DNA from: Piezodorus guildinii
Taxonomy: Eukaryota; Arthropoda; Insecta; Hemiptera; Pentatomidae
Length of the DNA stretch: 64,000 nucleotides
Reading direction: 5' to 3'
Assembly: GCA_023052935.1 (NCBI GenBank)
Contig: CM041292.1
Coordinates: 87,093,169-87,157,168, forward strand
Shown piece after piece: positions 24,101 through 35,329 of the stretch; position 1 is the stretch's first letter, and each line of letters opens with the position of its first letter. The position numbers and the translations under genes are program-made. The notes beneath the pieces were generated by a model. The model was not told the DNA's origin and ran no database searches. It saw only the letters and a program-made list of their open reading frames with translations.

Positions 24101-24248
24101 TCAAGAAGAGAAAGAGAACATTTATACAAAATGTATTCCATACCTGAGGGAAAAATTTCGTGAGGAGTTCGGTGAAAGGGAATTTAAAGTCGTGGGACTT
24201 TGGTTCGGAAGCAGAGGGACCATCCCAGTAGCCACTGGAATTTTTTAG
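21174..24248 (+). CDS. R2-like ORF: zinc finger, reverse transcriptase and restriction-like endonuclease
   Basis: This 1024-residue protein should nick DNA and prime reverse transcription of its own RNA there. Residues 11-71 form a domain resembling the kinesin-13 N-terminus (see findings). A C2H2 finger follows (C119, C122, H135, H140), then a basic region near 220-260. The reverse transcriptase has SAGPDG at 342-347, FLDVTGAFD with catalytic D468, RGVPQGGPLSPALFN at 523-537 and FADD at 572-575. The C-terminus has the CCHC knuckle (C882, C885, H894, C899), RRHNR at 908-912 and the endonuclease core with D945 and D960; the usual proline before the first aspartate is valine. The start ATG is in good context (ACAAAATGG); an upstream ATG in the same frame stops after six codons. 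Related elements with one finger belong to the R2/NeSL-like group; the exact clade is not settled. Confidence 0.93.
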   Translation: MEDISGTGKNIDVGQQVWIRRTCGLLQEAFITNIEKSDKNNYRIVSVEWEENTGIFSGKTVIDSELFIRDPTVIMESHEKDNDGNRSSENCIQEGSHKNDEDLDPKQQCLTKDKSCHICSICHQSFKSSRGLVIHTSKKHPIEANRIKLGRIERKNEGEKVESSTENNIGLDVKKWADTFKDLLKAPFNSENFDKNMRDFHCFLREANKTLPGPKHPAVRFYQMRKTKKLAMGGKGERKASNPQRSNKAARERRREQYEYDLAQYKYYNCRKKVVQSVMNENRPKQCPIAIEKVEDHFKSLFEIKNDNEKEDYPSSPGIPNVQSIDLKTVHRVIKNISLDTSAGPDGVLIRTIKKIGIAHIMKTIVEIILKFGHVPEILRCGRTVLIYKGKGDSKEISSWRPITIYPIVRRIVEKVLDFELRKQISFHPSQRGFIIGQPGCHVNARIIDAILRDAKNKQEDAAVAFLDVTGAFDNIGHGHILRSLESRGVSSDLRKAIEGLLCKNTIKINLGINKTNGIHVLRGVPQGGPLSPALFNLSIDSLYTELCDPKIANEYGYKLLPNHDSVLLTGFADDQAVTCHNVESGERAINCVRRILGEIGLSVNANKSTGIILKNGKLVGSKFCLDTGEEIHSIQDKDFIKYLGCRFSGELEFDEESVGRLNRDMEKLVNSNLLKPDQKINIVNRYVFPSVIYPLQTAPLTKLCPSLLEAIDVIIRRCIKAIIGLPANSCSSMLYSPRRYRGLGLLRCQWEAPLQHWAISQRLAGVTDALFQNIFNLTEEIRECTELLRIEGNAIEAPLTIKRVRQFLREKSFEEWSQCKWQGVGVVHFKANPSVNRFMFDRQMLTGSEWTNALKLNINYAPLRGVPGSRCQGNEAVGPLCRRCGRELETPSHVLGKCPHNMLLVTRRHNRIKKEISELLEVRKYKCFQEVFCLDTDGSTRFVDILAFNATKNEALIVDPTIRYETNDQEQGKRIQEEKENIYTKCIPYLREKFREEFGEREFKVVGLWFGSRGTIPVATGIF

Positions 24249-24667
24249 AGAAATATGGACTCGGAAAAAATGAGATGCAAAGCATGGCGGAGACCATAAT
24301 CTTGGACTCACTGGGAATCCTGCATCACCATATATATTGAGGCTAGTCGGGATTCTCAGATGTCCATGACCGATTTCAAAATTAGTAAAATATATGTATT
24401 TCCTATTTGGCGGAATCTCTCTCTATCTTGTTTCTTCTTTAAGATTGTCTTCGGGATTGATGCGGTATGCTGTGTACTGTAGCAACTCAGCGAAGTTGAG
24501 CAGCAGATCCAAATTGGAATTTCCTCCTCCTCCTAGTTTTTGTTTTGACTCGATATCTGCTAAATTGCTAGAATTAGAGATTTTTCCAACACATTTTTCA
24601 GTCGCTGAGCTGACTTAAATCGGCACACACTTAAAACACTAAAAGTATTTGCCGGAAAAAAAAAAAT

Positions 24668-26309
24668 TATCTACAATTATTTATTCATGAAAGAATGGAG
24701 AATAACTAGTAAAAAAAATAATTCTTAAAATTAAAAATGTCGAGCGGCAAAATTAATAAAAATTGGAAGATTTCAACTGCATTTACTCGTATATGAAATA
24801 TACTGAAGCTGGTAAAGTTAAGGGAATTTTCGGAGAAGACTTTGAGCAGGTTTCACAAAAATAGATTGATCATTTATCGGGAAAAGTGGAATGTATAAAA
24901 TGGCACTTCGAGAAAGGCTATCTTAACGAATATGATGTTACATCCCGGGCATATACATGGGTAAAAGTAAGCAATTTAACTTTAAACGAAAGATAAATTA
25001 CTTAATTACGTTTTAACTTTCAAACATCATAGGTCCCGAACAGGCGGGTATCTTCAAATTTCGGACAAAGTGGCCTACATTGCAAAAGAAATAGAGAGAG
25101 AGCGGCTTTTTTGAAAAGCAGAAGAACACGCAAGTAGTCAGGCGATTGAAAAATACGACAGAAATTGAGGACCGGAAAAAAACTTTCGATTAGATTTGCA
25201 ATTAATCACAATGGTGCTAAAATGGACGTCAACGGCAAAGCCTAAATATGGGCCAATCTCAACAAGAAAGAAATTAAAGAAGCCCCACAATATAAATTGA
25301 AAATAGCATGCTGCAGCGGGGATTGCTCTCCCGGATATTGTTACTAAATATTGTAAACGACAGCATTAAGAATTCCCATTAAAAAACCAACAAAAAACCC
25401 AGATAGAGATGGTAAACCAGGAGGCCAAGGAAGAAGTCATGGGACCGCAATACGATTGTGTCCTCAGCCTGAAAGATGTGAAGACGTAAAAGAATCGAGA
25501 TAAATAAATAGAGTATTTATAAATGAAGAAAGAAAAGTAACGTACAAATAACGGAAACAATATCTATGGAAGTCAAGGTTTTCATTATGTAATTATTCTG
25601 CTCCAATCAGCAGATAACGCTTAGTTCTTGAAGCAGAAATCATCAATAATATTTTTATACTGATAAAGGAAATTCCTAATAAATCATTGTGTACAAACAT
25701 TAATTTTTAAATACTTCGATTCAAACTACACGAACAACCACCATAATATTATTAAATGTCAAAGTACTATAATTGATTACAATGATAAAAAACAAATCGT
25801 CCATCAATCTTATAAAACGTTATGAAATAAGGGGTCAAGTTATTCTGACAGTTAAGGTAAAAATATTTCTTACTTTTAATAATCATTCTACTCGACCAAA
25901 AATAAATAATATAATAATTCTTCCCTAAAAGTTTGAGGTTACGTGTTTCAAGAAACCAATTATCAAGAAATAAATTTAAAATTTTTTTTCCAGTCTTCCT
26001 TAGCTATTCTCCATGACTACTAGGGCGCTATATATTTTTTCCCCTCAGATTTTGCACTAAATTCATTGATCATCTTTGATGGGAAACTACAAAACTCATC
26101 ATTGCCTTAATCCATTTTGTATAAAATTTGGTACAGACATTTCAGACAACTCTTTAACTTCTGCCTTGAAACCTACTGTGTTCCTATTAAAAATATAGCT
26201 TGTTGGTATACGCTGCCTTTTTATTTGAAAATCAGAGTAATTCATGAAATTATATTCCAGAATAAATATAGGAAATTTTTGTGAAAGCATGGAAAATGCG
26301 AACCCATGG
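24668..26309. other. No recognisable feature
   Basis: The stretches 24720-24990 and 25040-25300 have short open readings broken by stops and a less skewed base composition. They may be relics of an unidentified element or gene. No family was recognised. Confidence 0.35.
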
Positions 26310-26446
26310 GGATTCAGCTGAAAGAAAATGTGTTCCTATATAACTTATCCTTTGCAGATGACCAGGGCATCATTGCACAGGAAAGAGAAGATGCTGGGTA
26401 TATTTTAAATTATAAGAAAATCAAATTAGAATACCAGCAATGGGGG

Positions 26447-26625
26447 TGTGATATTGGGTGATTTACTATAATATAAACTAAAAACATTTAATCTTGAGAT
26501 ATAAGGCTTTATTAAGCAAAAATACATGTATACAAGGAGGTTATACTAACTATACTAAATGTTATTAATAAAACATATGATTATAAACATTTATGATAAA
26601 AGCAGTTGCTGACTATATCACCACA
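26447..26625 (-). repeat. Complete 179-bp gypsy LTR, minus orientation
   Basis: Read on the minus strand it starts TGTGGTGATATAGTCAGCAA and ends CACCCAATATCACA, with the usual TG...CA ends and an AATAAA signal about 60 bp before the end. A polypurine tract precedes it on the minus strand. Confidence 0.75.
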
Positions 26626-26855
26626 TTCTTCCCTCCTTCAATTTGTAAAATAGTCCCGGAGATAATACGGTGCCTTCCTCACACGTTCACTCCGCCTTAG
26701 TTGTATTTCAGTTGGAGGTTCGTCCGATTCACTTCTAGCATCCTGGGGTAATTGCGATTGAAGTCCAGACTCGGGTGCCGGTCTTGACTGAAGTAGTAAA
26801 ACCAAAGTTTAAATTTAGATTTTAAAGGACCTCTCCCTTCGTCTAGCAAGAATCG

Positions 26856-27746
26856 TTACATTTTAACAATTTTTGATGAATTCAGCCGCTTTTCCTTCGC
26901 AATACCATGTTCTGATATATCTGCCGCCACTATCACAAAGCATTTGACAAGTATGTTTTCGCTTTTTGGTCTCCCGGCGTACATTCACTCTGACCAAGGA
27001 GCCTCTTTCATGTCACAAGAGCTTAAGTAGTTTCTTCATACTCGAGGAGTCGCGACGAGCCGAACTACTCCCAAAAATCCTCGTGGGAATGGTCAATGTG
27101 AACGCTATAACGGTGTGATTTGGAACACGATCACATTGGCCTTGAGGTCTCACGGATTAGAAACTAGTCATTGGGGACTAGTTATCAATGATGCACTTCA
27201 CAGCATAAGATCACTGCTCTGTACAGTCACTAACGCCACTCCACACGAGCGCATGTTCCTTCATCCTAGAAGATCCTCGAATGGTGCATCGCTCCCTGCA
27301 TGACTACTCAATGCGGGACCAGTGCTCTTAAGGAAGTTCGATCGACGCAGCAAGCATGACTCGTTGGTCGAAGAGGTGGACCTCATCGAAGCCAATACTG
27401 TCAAGCGTACGCTCAAGTCAGACTGCCGGACGGTAGAGAGCTGACAGTTTCTACAAGACATTTGGCTCCAGCTGGAGAACAAGTAAGTGATCTTCAACAT
27501 CAAGTGGACTGTTCAGGACCAACATCACCTCATGTGGACTGCTCTGCACCCGAATCCTCCCAAGAGGAACACTCTGCACCTGAAGCGGTACTTCAGTCAA
27601 GACCGGCACCCGAGTTTGGACTTCAATCGCAATTACCCCAGGATGCTAGAACTGAATCGGACGAACCTCCAACTGAAATACAACTAAGGCGGAGTGAACG
27701 TGTGAGGAAGGCACCGTATTATCTCCGGGACTATTTTACAAATTGA
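26856..27746 (+). pseudogene. Gypsy integrase and pol C-terminus, broken
   Basis: The integrase catalytic core is readable: DEFSRFSFAIPC, YIHSDQGASFMSQELK with the second acidic residue, a stop in place of a coding codon, then TPKNPRGNGQCERYNGVIW with the catalytic glutamate. SHWGLVINDALHSIRSLLCT and TPHERMF follow. A frameshift near 27430 leads to TVSTRHLAPAGEQ in another frame and the C-terminal LRRSERVRKAPYYLRDYFTN before the stop at 27744-27746. Protease, reverse transcriptase and RNase H are absent. Confidence 0.85.
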
Positions 27747-27758
27747 AGGAGGGAAGAA

Positions 27759-27877
27759 TGTGGTGATATAGTCAGCAACTGCTTTTATCATAAATCTTTA
27801 TAGTCATATGTTTTATTAATAACATTTAATATAGTTAGTATAACCTCCTTGTATACATGTATTTTTGCTTAATAAAT
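27759..27877 (+). repeat. Partial gypsy LTR, plus orientation
   Basis: It starts TGTGGTGATATAG right after the polypurine tract and runs to AATAAA, then breaks off. About 60 bp of the LTR are missing and replaced by the 33-bp inverted piece 27878-27910. Confidence 0.75.
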
Positions 27878-28730
27878 TGTGATATTGGGTGATTTACTAT
27901 AATATAAACTGAATATTAATGAGGATATAGAACTGAATCCAGGAGGGATTCGATAAAGAACATTTTAAATATCTTGGATCCAGAATTGAAATAGATAGTG
28001 CATATGATGTGGAAATAAAAAGAAAAATTTGAGATGGTAAAAACAAAAACCAAAATATCTAAAATAATATATTACTGAGCATTAGGACATTCGGAGCAGA
28101 AACTTGGACTTTCAAGAGCAACCTCAAGAAAAACGCTTGGCGACAGAAATGAACTATGGAGGCGTGAGGCATATCCAGAATGGGCAAAGTAAGAAATACG
28201 ATCATCAGAGAAAAGATGGAGGCTGAAAGAACCATTCTGGGAGAGATTTAAAAAACCGCCTGAAGTGGTATGGACATTTGAAAAGCATGCTCGAAGGAAG
28301 ATTAACTAAGGAAGTCTATCAGTGGAAAAGTAAGAGAAAAAAGAGACGAGGAAGAACTGGGATGACGAAGTAGAGGAGTCCTGAAAGGTCATGGTGTACA
28401 GGAAGAATGGACTATAAATACGGCATTATGGAAGGAAGCCATTCTGACAGTTTAAGTTGAGGAGGAAACCCACTTCAGTGGAAAATCCTTATTGAATTAT
28501 GATAGGAACATAGACAGAATGAACTAAAAATATTTAATAATATATCAATATAAATATTTTATTGAATTTTTTTTTTTCACAGAACAGTTTTCGGTATACT
28601 GATTTGTAAAATTAGTGGTCACTTAAATAATAAATAATATTAACATTAACATACAGGAAATTTAAAAACACCTTAATAATTCTACAACATACTTTATAAT
28701 CTGGCACACACTCAGAGAGCACTGGAAAAG

Positions 28731-29036
28731 TTTGTTTATTAATTTAACGTCAGTTTATGCTGCAATGGCTGATCGGACGATGCTACAGTGGGAGTACTCA
28801 ATTTTTCCTACCCAGGTTTAATTAGGGGTTTAGTTAAAGGGGTCTTTAACGAGTACCTGATAACGCAAAGGCTCGGGATCAACTTTGTACGTCCTCTCCA
28901 AAGGATTATATAAAGTCTTTTAAGGTCCTAAATAACTAAGAATGTTTTACTCTCATCAAAATGAGACAGATTTAAAATCCGCGACCTTCGATATAGAAGG
29001 CTGTTTTGCTACCCACTACACCACAGGTGATCCCCA
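28731..29036 (-). repeat. SINE-A copy 2
   Basis: The minus strand starts with the tRNA-like head GGGATCACCTGTGGTGTAGT and has the body blocks CGAGCCTTTGCG, AGGTACTCGTTAAAG and TAGCATCGTCCGATCAGCCA, ending TTAAATTAATAAACAAA. It is diverged from copy 8 and has a worn B box. Confidence 0.85.
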
Positions 29037-30331
29037 AGCGGAGTTGTCCAGTTTCGTTAAAATTAAAACAATTTTTTTTTTCGAAGGATTAACACACTTC
29101 CTTACGATAGTGGCGGACCCATGGAGGAGGAAGTTATTCTTTTTCCTATCAAAATGGCACCCGTGTAAAACCTAAATAGGCAAGGGCATGTTTAAAATAC
29201 AATCATACTTAATACCTAGTCGTACCAAAACTCGTGAGTAACAGTAATATAAGATACTGGTTTGGCTTGGTCTGAATTTTTGAGTACTTATTCTGTCTCC
29301 CCACTAAAACAAAACTTTCCTCCTTCCAAAAACTGCATGTGGCTGCCTTACGGTATACCATGCTAAACTAGATTCCTACATTTTGAACCTTAAATTCTGT
29401 CCGCCACATTCCATGTGCTCCCTTATAACGCGATTAGAAAGTTCAACCTACCGCCCTTGAAAAATTCAAGGTTAACTGAGTCCGGGATCCAATGTATAAG
29501 TACAGTTTTAAAGGGATATATCTTTAAACAGGAGCAGTTGATCATTGTTTAGAAATAGTTGTCAGTACTTATAGACAATAATTTGTGGGTCTATACTCTA
29601 TTGTATTTACACGGGCGAAATAATCCTGTCATTGGTTGCACTAAAACCACTCACCTACCTATAAGTATTTACAAAAACAATAAAAAATCGAGTGCGAATT
29701 AGAATATCATCAACCAATATCAATACCAAGAACAAATAATTACGTTTTTGGAAAATCTCATTATGTCGAATAGTTTTCATTCATTAAAATTAATGAAATA
29801 AGTCAGTAGGATAATATCCCACGATATAACTTCTTAGCAGTTATAATAATGCCGTGGAAAAACGTATAACAAAAGGAGGAATAAATGATTAAATCGGTGT
29901 TAAGATTAAGGCACTTCCGACAATAGCACATAAATAACAACAATGATAGTTTTATTTAATAAATGATTTGATAATATCCCACACCTTGCCTAATGATTTC
30001 GCTAATGTTTTTAATATACACTGTAAGATCATCCAACAATCACAATGACAGCATGGCGTAACCGTTACTCCATCAATAGGAAAGTTTTCTTTCGAATGAC
30101 ATCATTTTGGAATATACCAATAATAAATTTCCGAAATATAAGTAACGAAAAATTAAATTAAGACATTTTTACAAAACGGATGTTAGAATAGAAGAAAAAA
30201 AATCAAGCATGATATTAAAATGGATGTAGAAAGTTGATAAAAAGAAATAAGAATAGATTTATTTAAGAATATAAGACAATTGTTCTTCAGATCATTTTAA
30301 ACATATACATTCAAATAATATAAAAAAAATT
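29037..30331. other. No recognisable feature
   Basis: This is AT-rich DNA without a convincing ORF or a repeat shared with the rest of the window. Confidence 0.4.
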
Positions 30332-30625
30332 AGTTTGTTTCGTTTGTTTAGTTATTTAACGTCACTTTATGCTACTATGGCTAATCGGACGATGCTACAG
30401 AGGGAGTCCTAAATTTTGCCTATTCAGGTTTTATTAGGGTAGGGATCTTTAACGAGTACCTGACATCGCACAGGCTCGGGACCACCTTTTAACGTCCCCT
30501 CCGAAGGACGGCGTAACTAAGGATTTTTTACTCCCATTAAAAAATCCTAGGACCACCTGCGGGTTTGAACCCGTGACCTTTAGTATGGGAGGCTGTTACG
30601 CTAGCCACCCATGCAAGTGATCCCA
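30332..30625 (-). repeat. SINE-A copy 3, near full length
   Basis: The minus strand has the head GGGATCACTTGCATGGGTGG, a B box GGTTCAAACCC, the block GGTGGTCCCGAGCCTGTGCG, AGGTACTCGTTAAAGATCCC and TAGCATCGTCCGATTAGCCA. It ends in AAATAACTAAACAAAC. It abuts SINE-A copy 4 in the same orientation. Confidence 0.88.
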
Positions 30626-30639
30626 TTAGTTTGTTTCTT

Positions 30640-30788
30640 TATTCATTTAACATAACTTAAAAGTAATATAACTATTACTGTAGCTAATCGGACGATGCTA
30701 CAGAGGGATTCCTAATTTTTGCCTATCCAGGTTTTATTAGGATAGGGATCTTTAACGAGCACCTGATATCACACAGCCCCAAGATAAC
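30640..30788 (-). repeat. SINE-A copy 4, tail half
   Basis: This is the 3' half of a SINE-A copy whose head half is at 38200-38338. The alignment to the family stops at 30788, exactly where the foldback element begins. Confidence 0.85.
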
Positions 30789-30795
30789 TATAGCA

Positions 30796-30985
30796 TTTCC
30801 AAGTCAATTGTAACCTTTTCCAAGTCAAATGTAACTTTTTCCAAGTCAAATGTAACCTTTTCCAAGTCAAATGTAACCCTTTCCATTTCAAATGTCACCT
30901 TTTCCATTTCAAATGTTACCTTTTCCAAGTCAAATGTCACCTTTTCCATTTCAAATGTTACCTTTTCCAAGTCAAATGTCACCTT
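30796..30985 (-). repeat. 21-bp minisatellite, left arm
   Basis: Nine units of a GTNACATTTGANNTGGAAAA-type 21-mer. Because 21 is a multiple of three, frames stay open on both strands. The minus frame repeats KVTF(D/E)(L/M)E, but it opens with GTG rather than ATG, so a protein is unlikely. Confidence 0.9.
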
Positions 30986-31140
30986 TTTCTTCACTTCTAG
31001 CCTTAAATATTCCGTTTTATTTATTTATTTATTGAAAAATAATTAGTTTAATTAAAATTATGACATTTTTAATAATTTTGGCATATCATATCACTGTTTT
31101 TTTTAGATATTTGATATCAAGTTCTGTTTTTTACGAACTA

Positions 31141-31284
31141 ATATTTAAACTCTTTTAAATTTCAAGTTAGGAGTAGATGCCAATGGGTATCGACCTCCCT
31201 CATGCCTGACATGCCTTTTATATCGTTATCAAATCCGCTTATTGTCACGGGCTGAGCGACAGGTGTGGATGTAAAAATAAATGA

Positions 31285-31313
<29 letters not shown>
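31141..31313 (+). mobile_element. Poly(A)-ended insertion present only in the left arm
   Basis: The right arm is continuous here (TTACGAACTAAATTTAAAAA in reverse), while the left arm has 173 extra bases between TTACGAACTA and TTAAAAAAAATATT. They end in 28 A residues after GTAAAAATAAATGAT. This looks like a retroposed RNA, of unknown family. No clear target duplication was found. Confidence 0.65.
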
Positions 31314-31315
<2 letters not shown>

Positions 31316-31384
31316 AAAAAAAATATTTAGTTTTAAAATAGTTGTTGATTTTGAATTTTTAGAGGGGAGGGATAGTTTTTGGGA

Positions 31385-34300
31385 ATAATTAATGTGTTTT
31401 CGGGTATTATAATTACGTTTTTCGAGATGTATTTTTTAATCGCTCGCGTGCATTTAACTCGCATTTACTTTTAATGTTTTTTATTGATATAGGGATTAAT
31501 TAATGTGTTTTCGGGTATTATAATTACGTTTTTCGAGATGTATTTTTTATCGCTCATGTGTATTTCAACTCGCATTTACTGTTAATGTTTTTTATTGATA
31601 TAGGGATTAATTCTTGTGCTTTCGGGTGGTTAGGATTACGTTTTTCGAGCTGTATTTTTTATCGCTCATGCGCATTTCAACTTGCATTTACTGTTAATGT
31701 ATCTTATTGATATAGGGATTAATTATTGTGCTTTCGGGTGGTTATGATTACGTTTTTCGAGCTGTATTTTTTATCGCTCATGCGCATTTCAACTTGCATT
31801 TACTGTTAATGTTTTTTATTGATATAGGAATGAATTATTGTGCATTCGGGTGGTTATGATTACGTTTTTCGAGCTGTATTTTTTATCGCTCATGCGCATT
31901 TCAACTTGCATTTACTGTTAATGTATCTTATTGATATAGGGATTAATTATTGTGCTTTCGGGTGGTTATGATTACGTTTTTCGAGCTGTATTTTTTATCG
32001 CTCATGCGCATTTCAACTTGCATTTACTGTTAATGTTTTTTATTGATATAGGAATGAATTATTGTGCATTCGGGTGGTTATGATTACGTTTTTCGAGCTG
32101 TATTTTTTATCGCTCATGCGCATTTCAACTTGCATTTACTGTTAATGTTTTTTATTGATATAGGAATGAATTATTGTGCATTCGGGTGGTTATGATTACG
32201 TTTTTCGAGCTGTATTTTTTATCGCTCATGCGCATTTCAACTTGCATTTACTGTTAATGTTTTTTATTGATATAGGAATGAATTATTGTGCATTCGGGTG
32301 GTTATGATTACGTTTTTCGAGCTGTATTTTTTATCGCTCATGCGCATTTCAACTTGCATTTACTGTTAATGTTTTTTATTGATATAGGAATGAATTATTG
32401 TGCATTCGGGTGGTTATGATTACGTTTTTCGAGCTGTATTTTTTATCGCTCATGCGCATTTCAACTTGCATTTACTGTTAATGTTTTTTATTGATATAGG
32501 AATGAATTATTGTGCATTCGGGTGGTTATGATTACGTTTTTCGAGCTGTATTTTTTATCGCTCATGCGCATTTCAACTTGCATTTACTGTTAATGTTTTT
32601 TATTGATATAGGAATGAATTATTGTGCATTCGGGTGGTTATGATTACGTTTTTCGAGCTGTATTTTTTATCGCTCATGCGCATTTCAACTTGCATTTACT
32701 GTTAATGTTTTTTATTGATATAGGAATGAATTATTGTGCATTCGGGTGGTTATGATTACGTTTTTCGAGCTGTATTTTTTATCGCTCATGCGCATTTCAA
32801 CTTGCATTTACTGTTAATGTATCTTATTGATATAGGGATTAATTATTGTGCATTCGGGTGGTTATGATTACGTTTTTCGAGCTGTATTTTTTATCGCTCA
32901 TGCGCATTTCAACTTGCATTTACTGTTAATGTTTTTTATTGATATAGGAATGAATTATTGTGCTTTCGGGTGGTTATGATTACGTTTTTCGAGCTGTATT
33001 TTTTATCGCTCATGCGCATTTCAACTTGCATTTACTGTTAATGTTTTTTATTGATATAGGAATGAATTATTGTGCATTCGGGTGGTTATGATTACGTTTT
33101 TCGAGCTGTATTTTTTATCGCTCATGCGCATTTCAACTTGCATTTACTGTTAATGTTTTTTATTGATATAGGAATGAATTATTGTGCATTCGGGTGGTTA
33201 TGATTACGTTTTTCGAGCTGTATTTTTTATCGCTCATGCGCATTTCAACTTGCATTTACTGTTAATGTTTTTTATTGATATAGGAATGAATTATTGTGCA
33301 TTCGGGTGGTTATGATTACGTTTTTCGAGCTGTATTTTTTATCGCTCATGCGCATTTCAACTTGCATTTACTGTTAATGTTTTTTATTGATATAGGAATG
33401 AATTATTGTGCATTCGGGTGGTTATGATTACGTTTTTCGAGCTGTATTTTTTATCGCTCATGCGCATTTCAACTTGCATTTACTGTTAATGTTTTTTATT
33501 GATATAGGAATGAATTATTGTGCATTCGGGTGGTTATGATTACGTTTTTCGAGCTGTATTTTTTATCGCTCATGCGCATTTCAACTTGCATTTACTGTTA
33601 ATGTTTTTTATTGATATAGGAATGAATTATTGTGCATTCGGGTGGTTATGATTACGTTTTTCGAGCTGTATTTTTTATCGCTCATGCGCATTTCAACTTG
33701 CATTTACTGTTAATGTTTTTTATTGATATAGGAATGAATTATTGTGCATTCGGGTGGTTATGATTACGTTTTTCGAGCTGTATTTTTTATCGCTCATGCG
33801 CATTTCAACTTGCATTTACTGTTAATGTATCTTATTGATATAGGGATTAATTATTGTGCATTCGGGTGGTTATGATTACGTTTTTCGAGCTGTATTTTTT
33901 ATCGCTCATGCGCATTTCAACTTGCATTTACTGTTAATGTTTTTTATTGATATAGGAATGAATTATTGTGCATTCGGGTGGTTATGATTACGTTTTTCGA
34001 GCTGTATTTTTTATCGCTCATGCGCATTTCAACTTGCATTTACTGTTAATGTTTTTTATTGATATAGGAATGAATTATTGTGCATTCGGGTGGTTATGAT
34101 TACGTTTTTCGAGCTGTATTTTTTATCGCTCATGCGCATTTCAACTTGCATTTACTGTTAATGTTTTTTATTGATATAGGAATGAATTATTGTGCATTCG
34201 GGTGGTTATGATTACGTTTTTCGAGCTGTATTTTTTATCGCTCATGCGCATTTCAACTTGCATTTACTGTTAATGTATCTTATTGATATAGGGATTAATT

Positions 34301-34925
34301 ATTGTGCTTTCGGGTGGTTATGATTACGTTTTTCGAGCTGTATTTTTTATCGCTCATGCGCATTTCAACTTGCATTTACTGTTAATGTTTTTTATTGATA
34401 TAGGGATGAATTATTGTGCATTCGGGTGGTTATGATTACGTTTTTCGAGCTGTATTTTTTATCGCTCATGCGCATTTCAACTTGCATTTACTGTTAATGT
34501 ATCTTATTGATATAGGGATTAATTATTGTGCTTTCGGGTGGTTATGATTACGTTTTTCGAGCTGTATTTTTTATCGCTCATGCGCATTTCAACTTGCATT
34601 TACTGTTAATGTTTTTTATTAATATAGGCATTAATTTTTGTGTTTTCGGGTGGTTATGATTACATTTTTTGAGCTCTATCCTTTATCGCTCATGCGCATT
34701 TCAACTTGCATTTACTGTTAATGTTTTTTATTGATATAGGGATGAATTATTGTGCTTTCGGGTGGTTACGATTACGTTTTTTGAGCTCCATCTTTTATCG
34801 CTCATGCGTATTTCAACTTGCACATACTTTTAATGTTTTTATTGATATAGGGATTAATTATTGTGCTTTCGGGTGGTTATGATTAAGTTTTTGATTGATA
34901 TTGGGATTGATTATTTTGTTTTTAG
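31385..34925 (+). repeat. 112-bp tandem array, forward, about 32 copies
   Basis: The anchor TGCATTCGGGTGGTTATGAT (with TGCTTTCGGG or TGTTTTCGGG variants) recurs every 112 bases from about 31394 to 34864. Most copies are almost identical. A second type with ATGTATCTTATTGATATAGG instead of ATGTTTTTTATTGATATAGG is interspersed. Copies at both edges are more diverged, as expected for an array homogenised from its middle. Confidence 0.95.
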
Positions 34926-35329
34926 TTCTCATTATATCGTTGCTGGAATATACATAATTTAGCTTTTTTTATTTATTTATTTATTTTTATTATTATTTTT
35001 TTAATAAAAGAATTAGTTATAGTTCCTTTTCTAGCGTCCTTAGTAAGTTTTTTTAACTAAATATTTTATAATGGACCCACTTCCTCACTTGTTCTAACAA
35101 TTATTTGATAATTTAATTGAATCGTTTATTCTATATTCGGGTGTTCTTGTAACATTATTTGAACCTTATTTGTTATCGCTTTTACTCAATTCAATTTACT
35201 GTTCCTATTTCATAAATATTTGATAGAGGGATCGTTTATAGTGTTTTGGGGAATACTAATAGAGTTTATGATATTTTTTTATAGCTAGTGCACATTTTAA
35301 CTTAAATAAAAAGTGATCTAGAACAATGC

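Larger units (their letters stand above)
19990..24667 (+). mobile_element. R2-like non-LTR retrotransposon, probably full length in its coding part
   Basis: It consists of the tandem-repeat leader, a short untranslated stretch (21011-21173), one intact ORF (21174-24248), a 3' UTR of about 400 bp and a terminal A run at 24655-24667. The 5' border is uncertain and could lie as far up as the CpG island at 19470. No 28S rDNA target sequence flanks it and no target-site duplication was found, so its integration site is unknown. The lack of any stop or frameshift over 3 kb marks it as far younger than every other coding element in the window. Confidence 0.75.
26447..27910 (+). mobile_element. Rearranged gypsy (Ty3-type) LTR retrotransposon fragment with inverted ends
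   Basis: The arm 26447-26795 is the reverse complement of 27589-27877, with few differences. Each arm carries the 3' end of pol, the polypurine tract (GGAGGGAAGAA) and an LTR beginning TGTGGTGATATAG. The middle keeps integrase coding sequence in plus orientation. The last 33 bp, 27878-27910, are again the reverse complement of the LTR 3' end, so they repeat 26447-26479 exactly in direct orientation. No 4-6 bp target duplication is visible at the outer ends. Confidence 0.85.
26310..28455 (+). mobile_element. RTE-type reverse transcriptase relic, split by a gypsy fragment
   Basis: Before the break the plus strand reads GIQLKENVFLYNLSFADDQG and ends EYQQWG at 26446. After 27910 it resumes LNINEDIELNPG, HFKYLGSRIEIDSAYDVEIK, FGAETWTFKSN, RMGKVRNTIIREKM, NRLKWYGHLK and a lysine-rich RRGRTGMTK block. 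Between glycine and leucine the normal protein of this family is continuous (WGLxINxxKT), so the gypsy-derived 1.46 kb was inserted later. Stops and frameshifts are frequent. Confidence 0.85.

Noticed and set aside
21034..24311. Minus-strand ORFs across the R2-like element
   Set aside because: They are antisense shadows of the intact plus-strand ORF.
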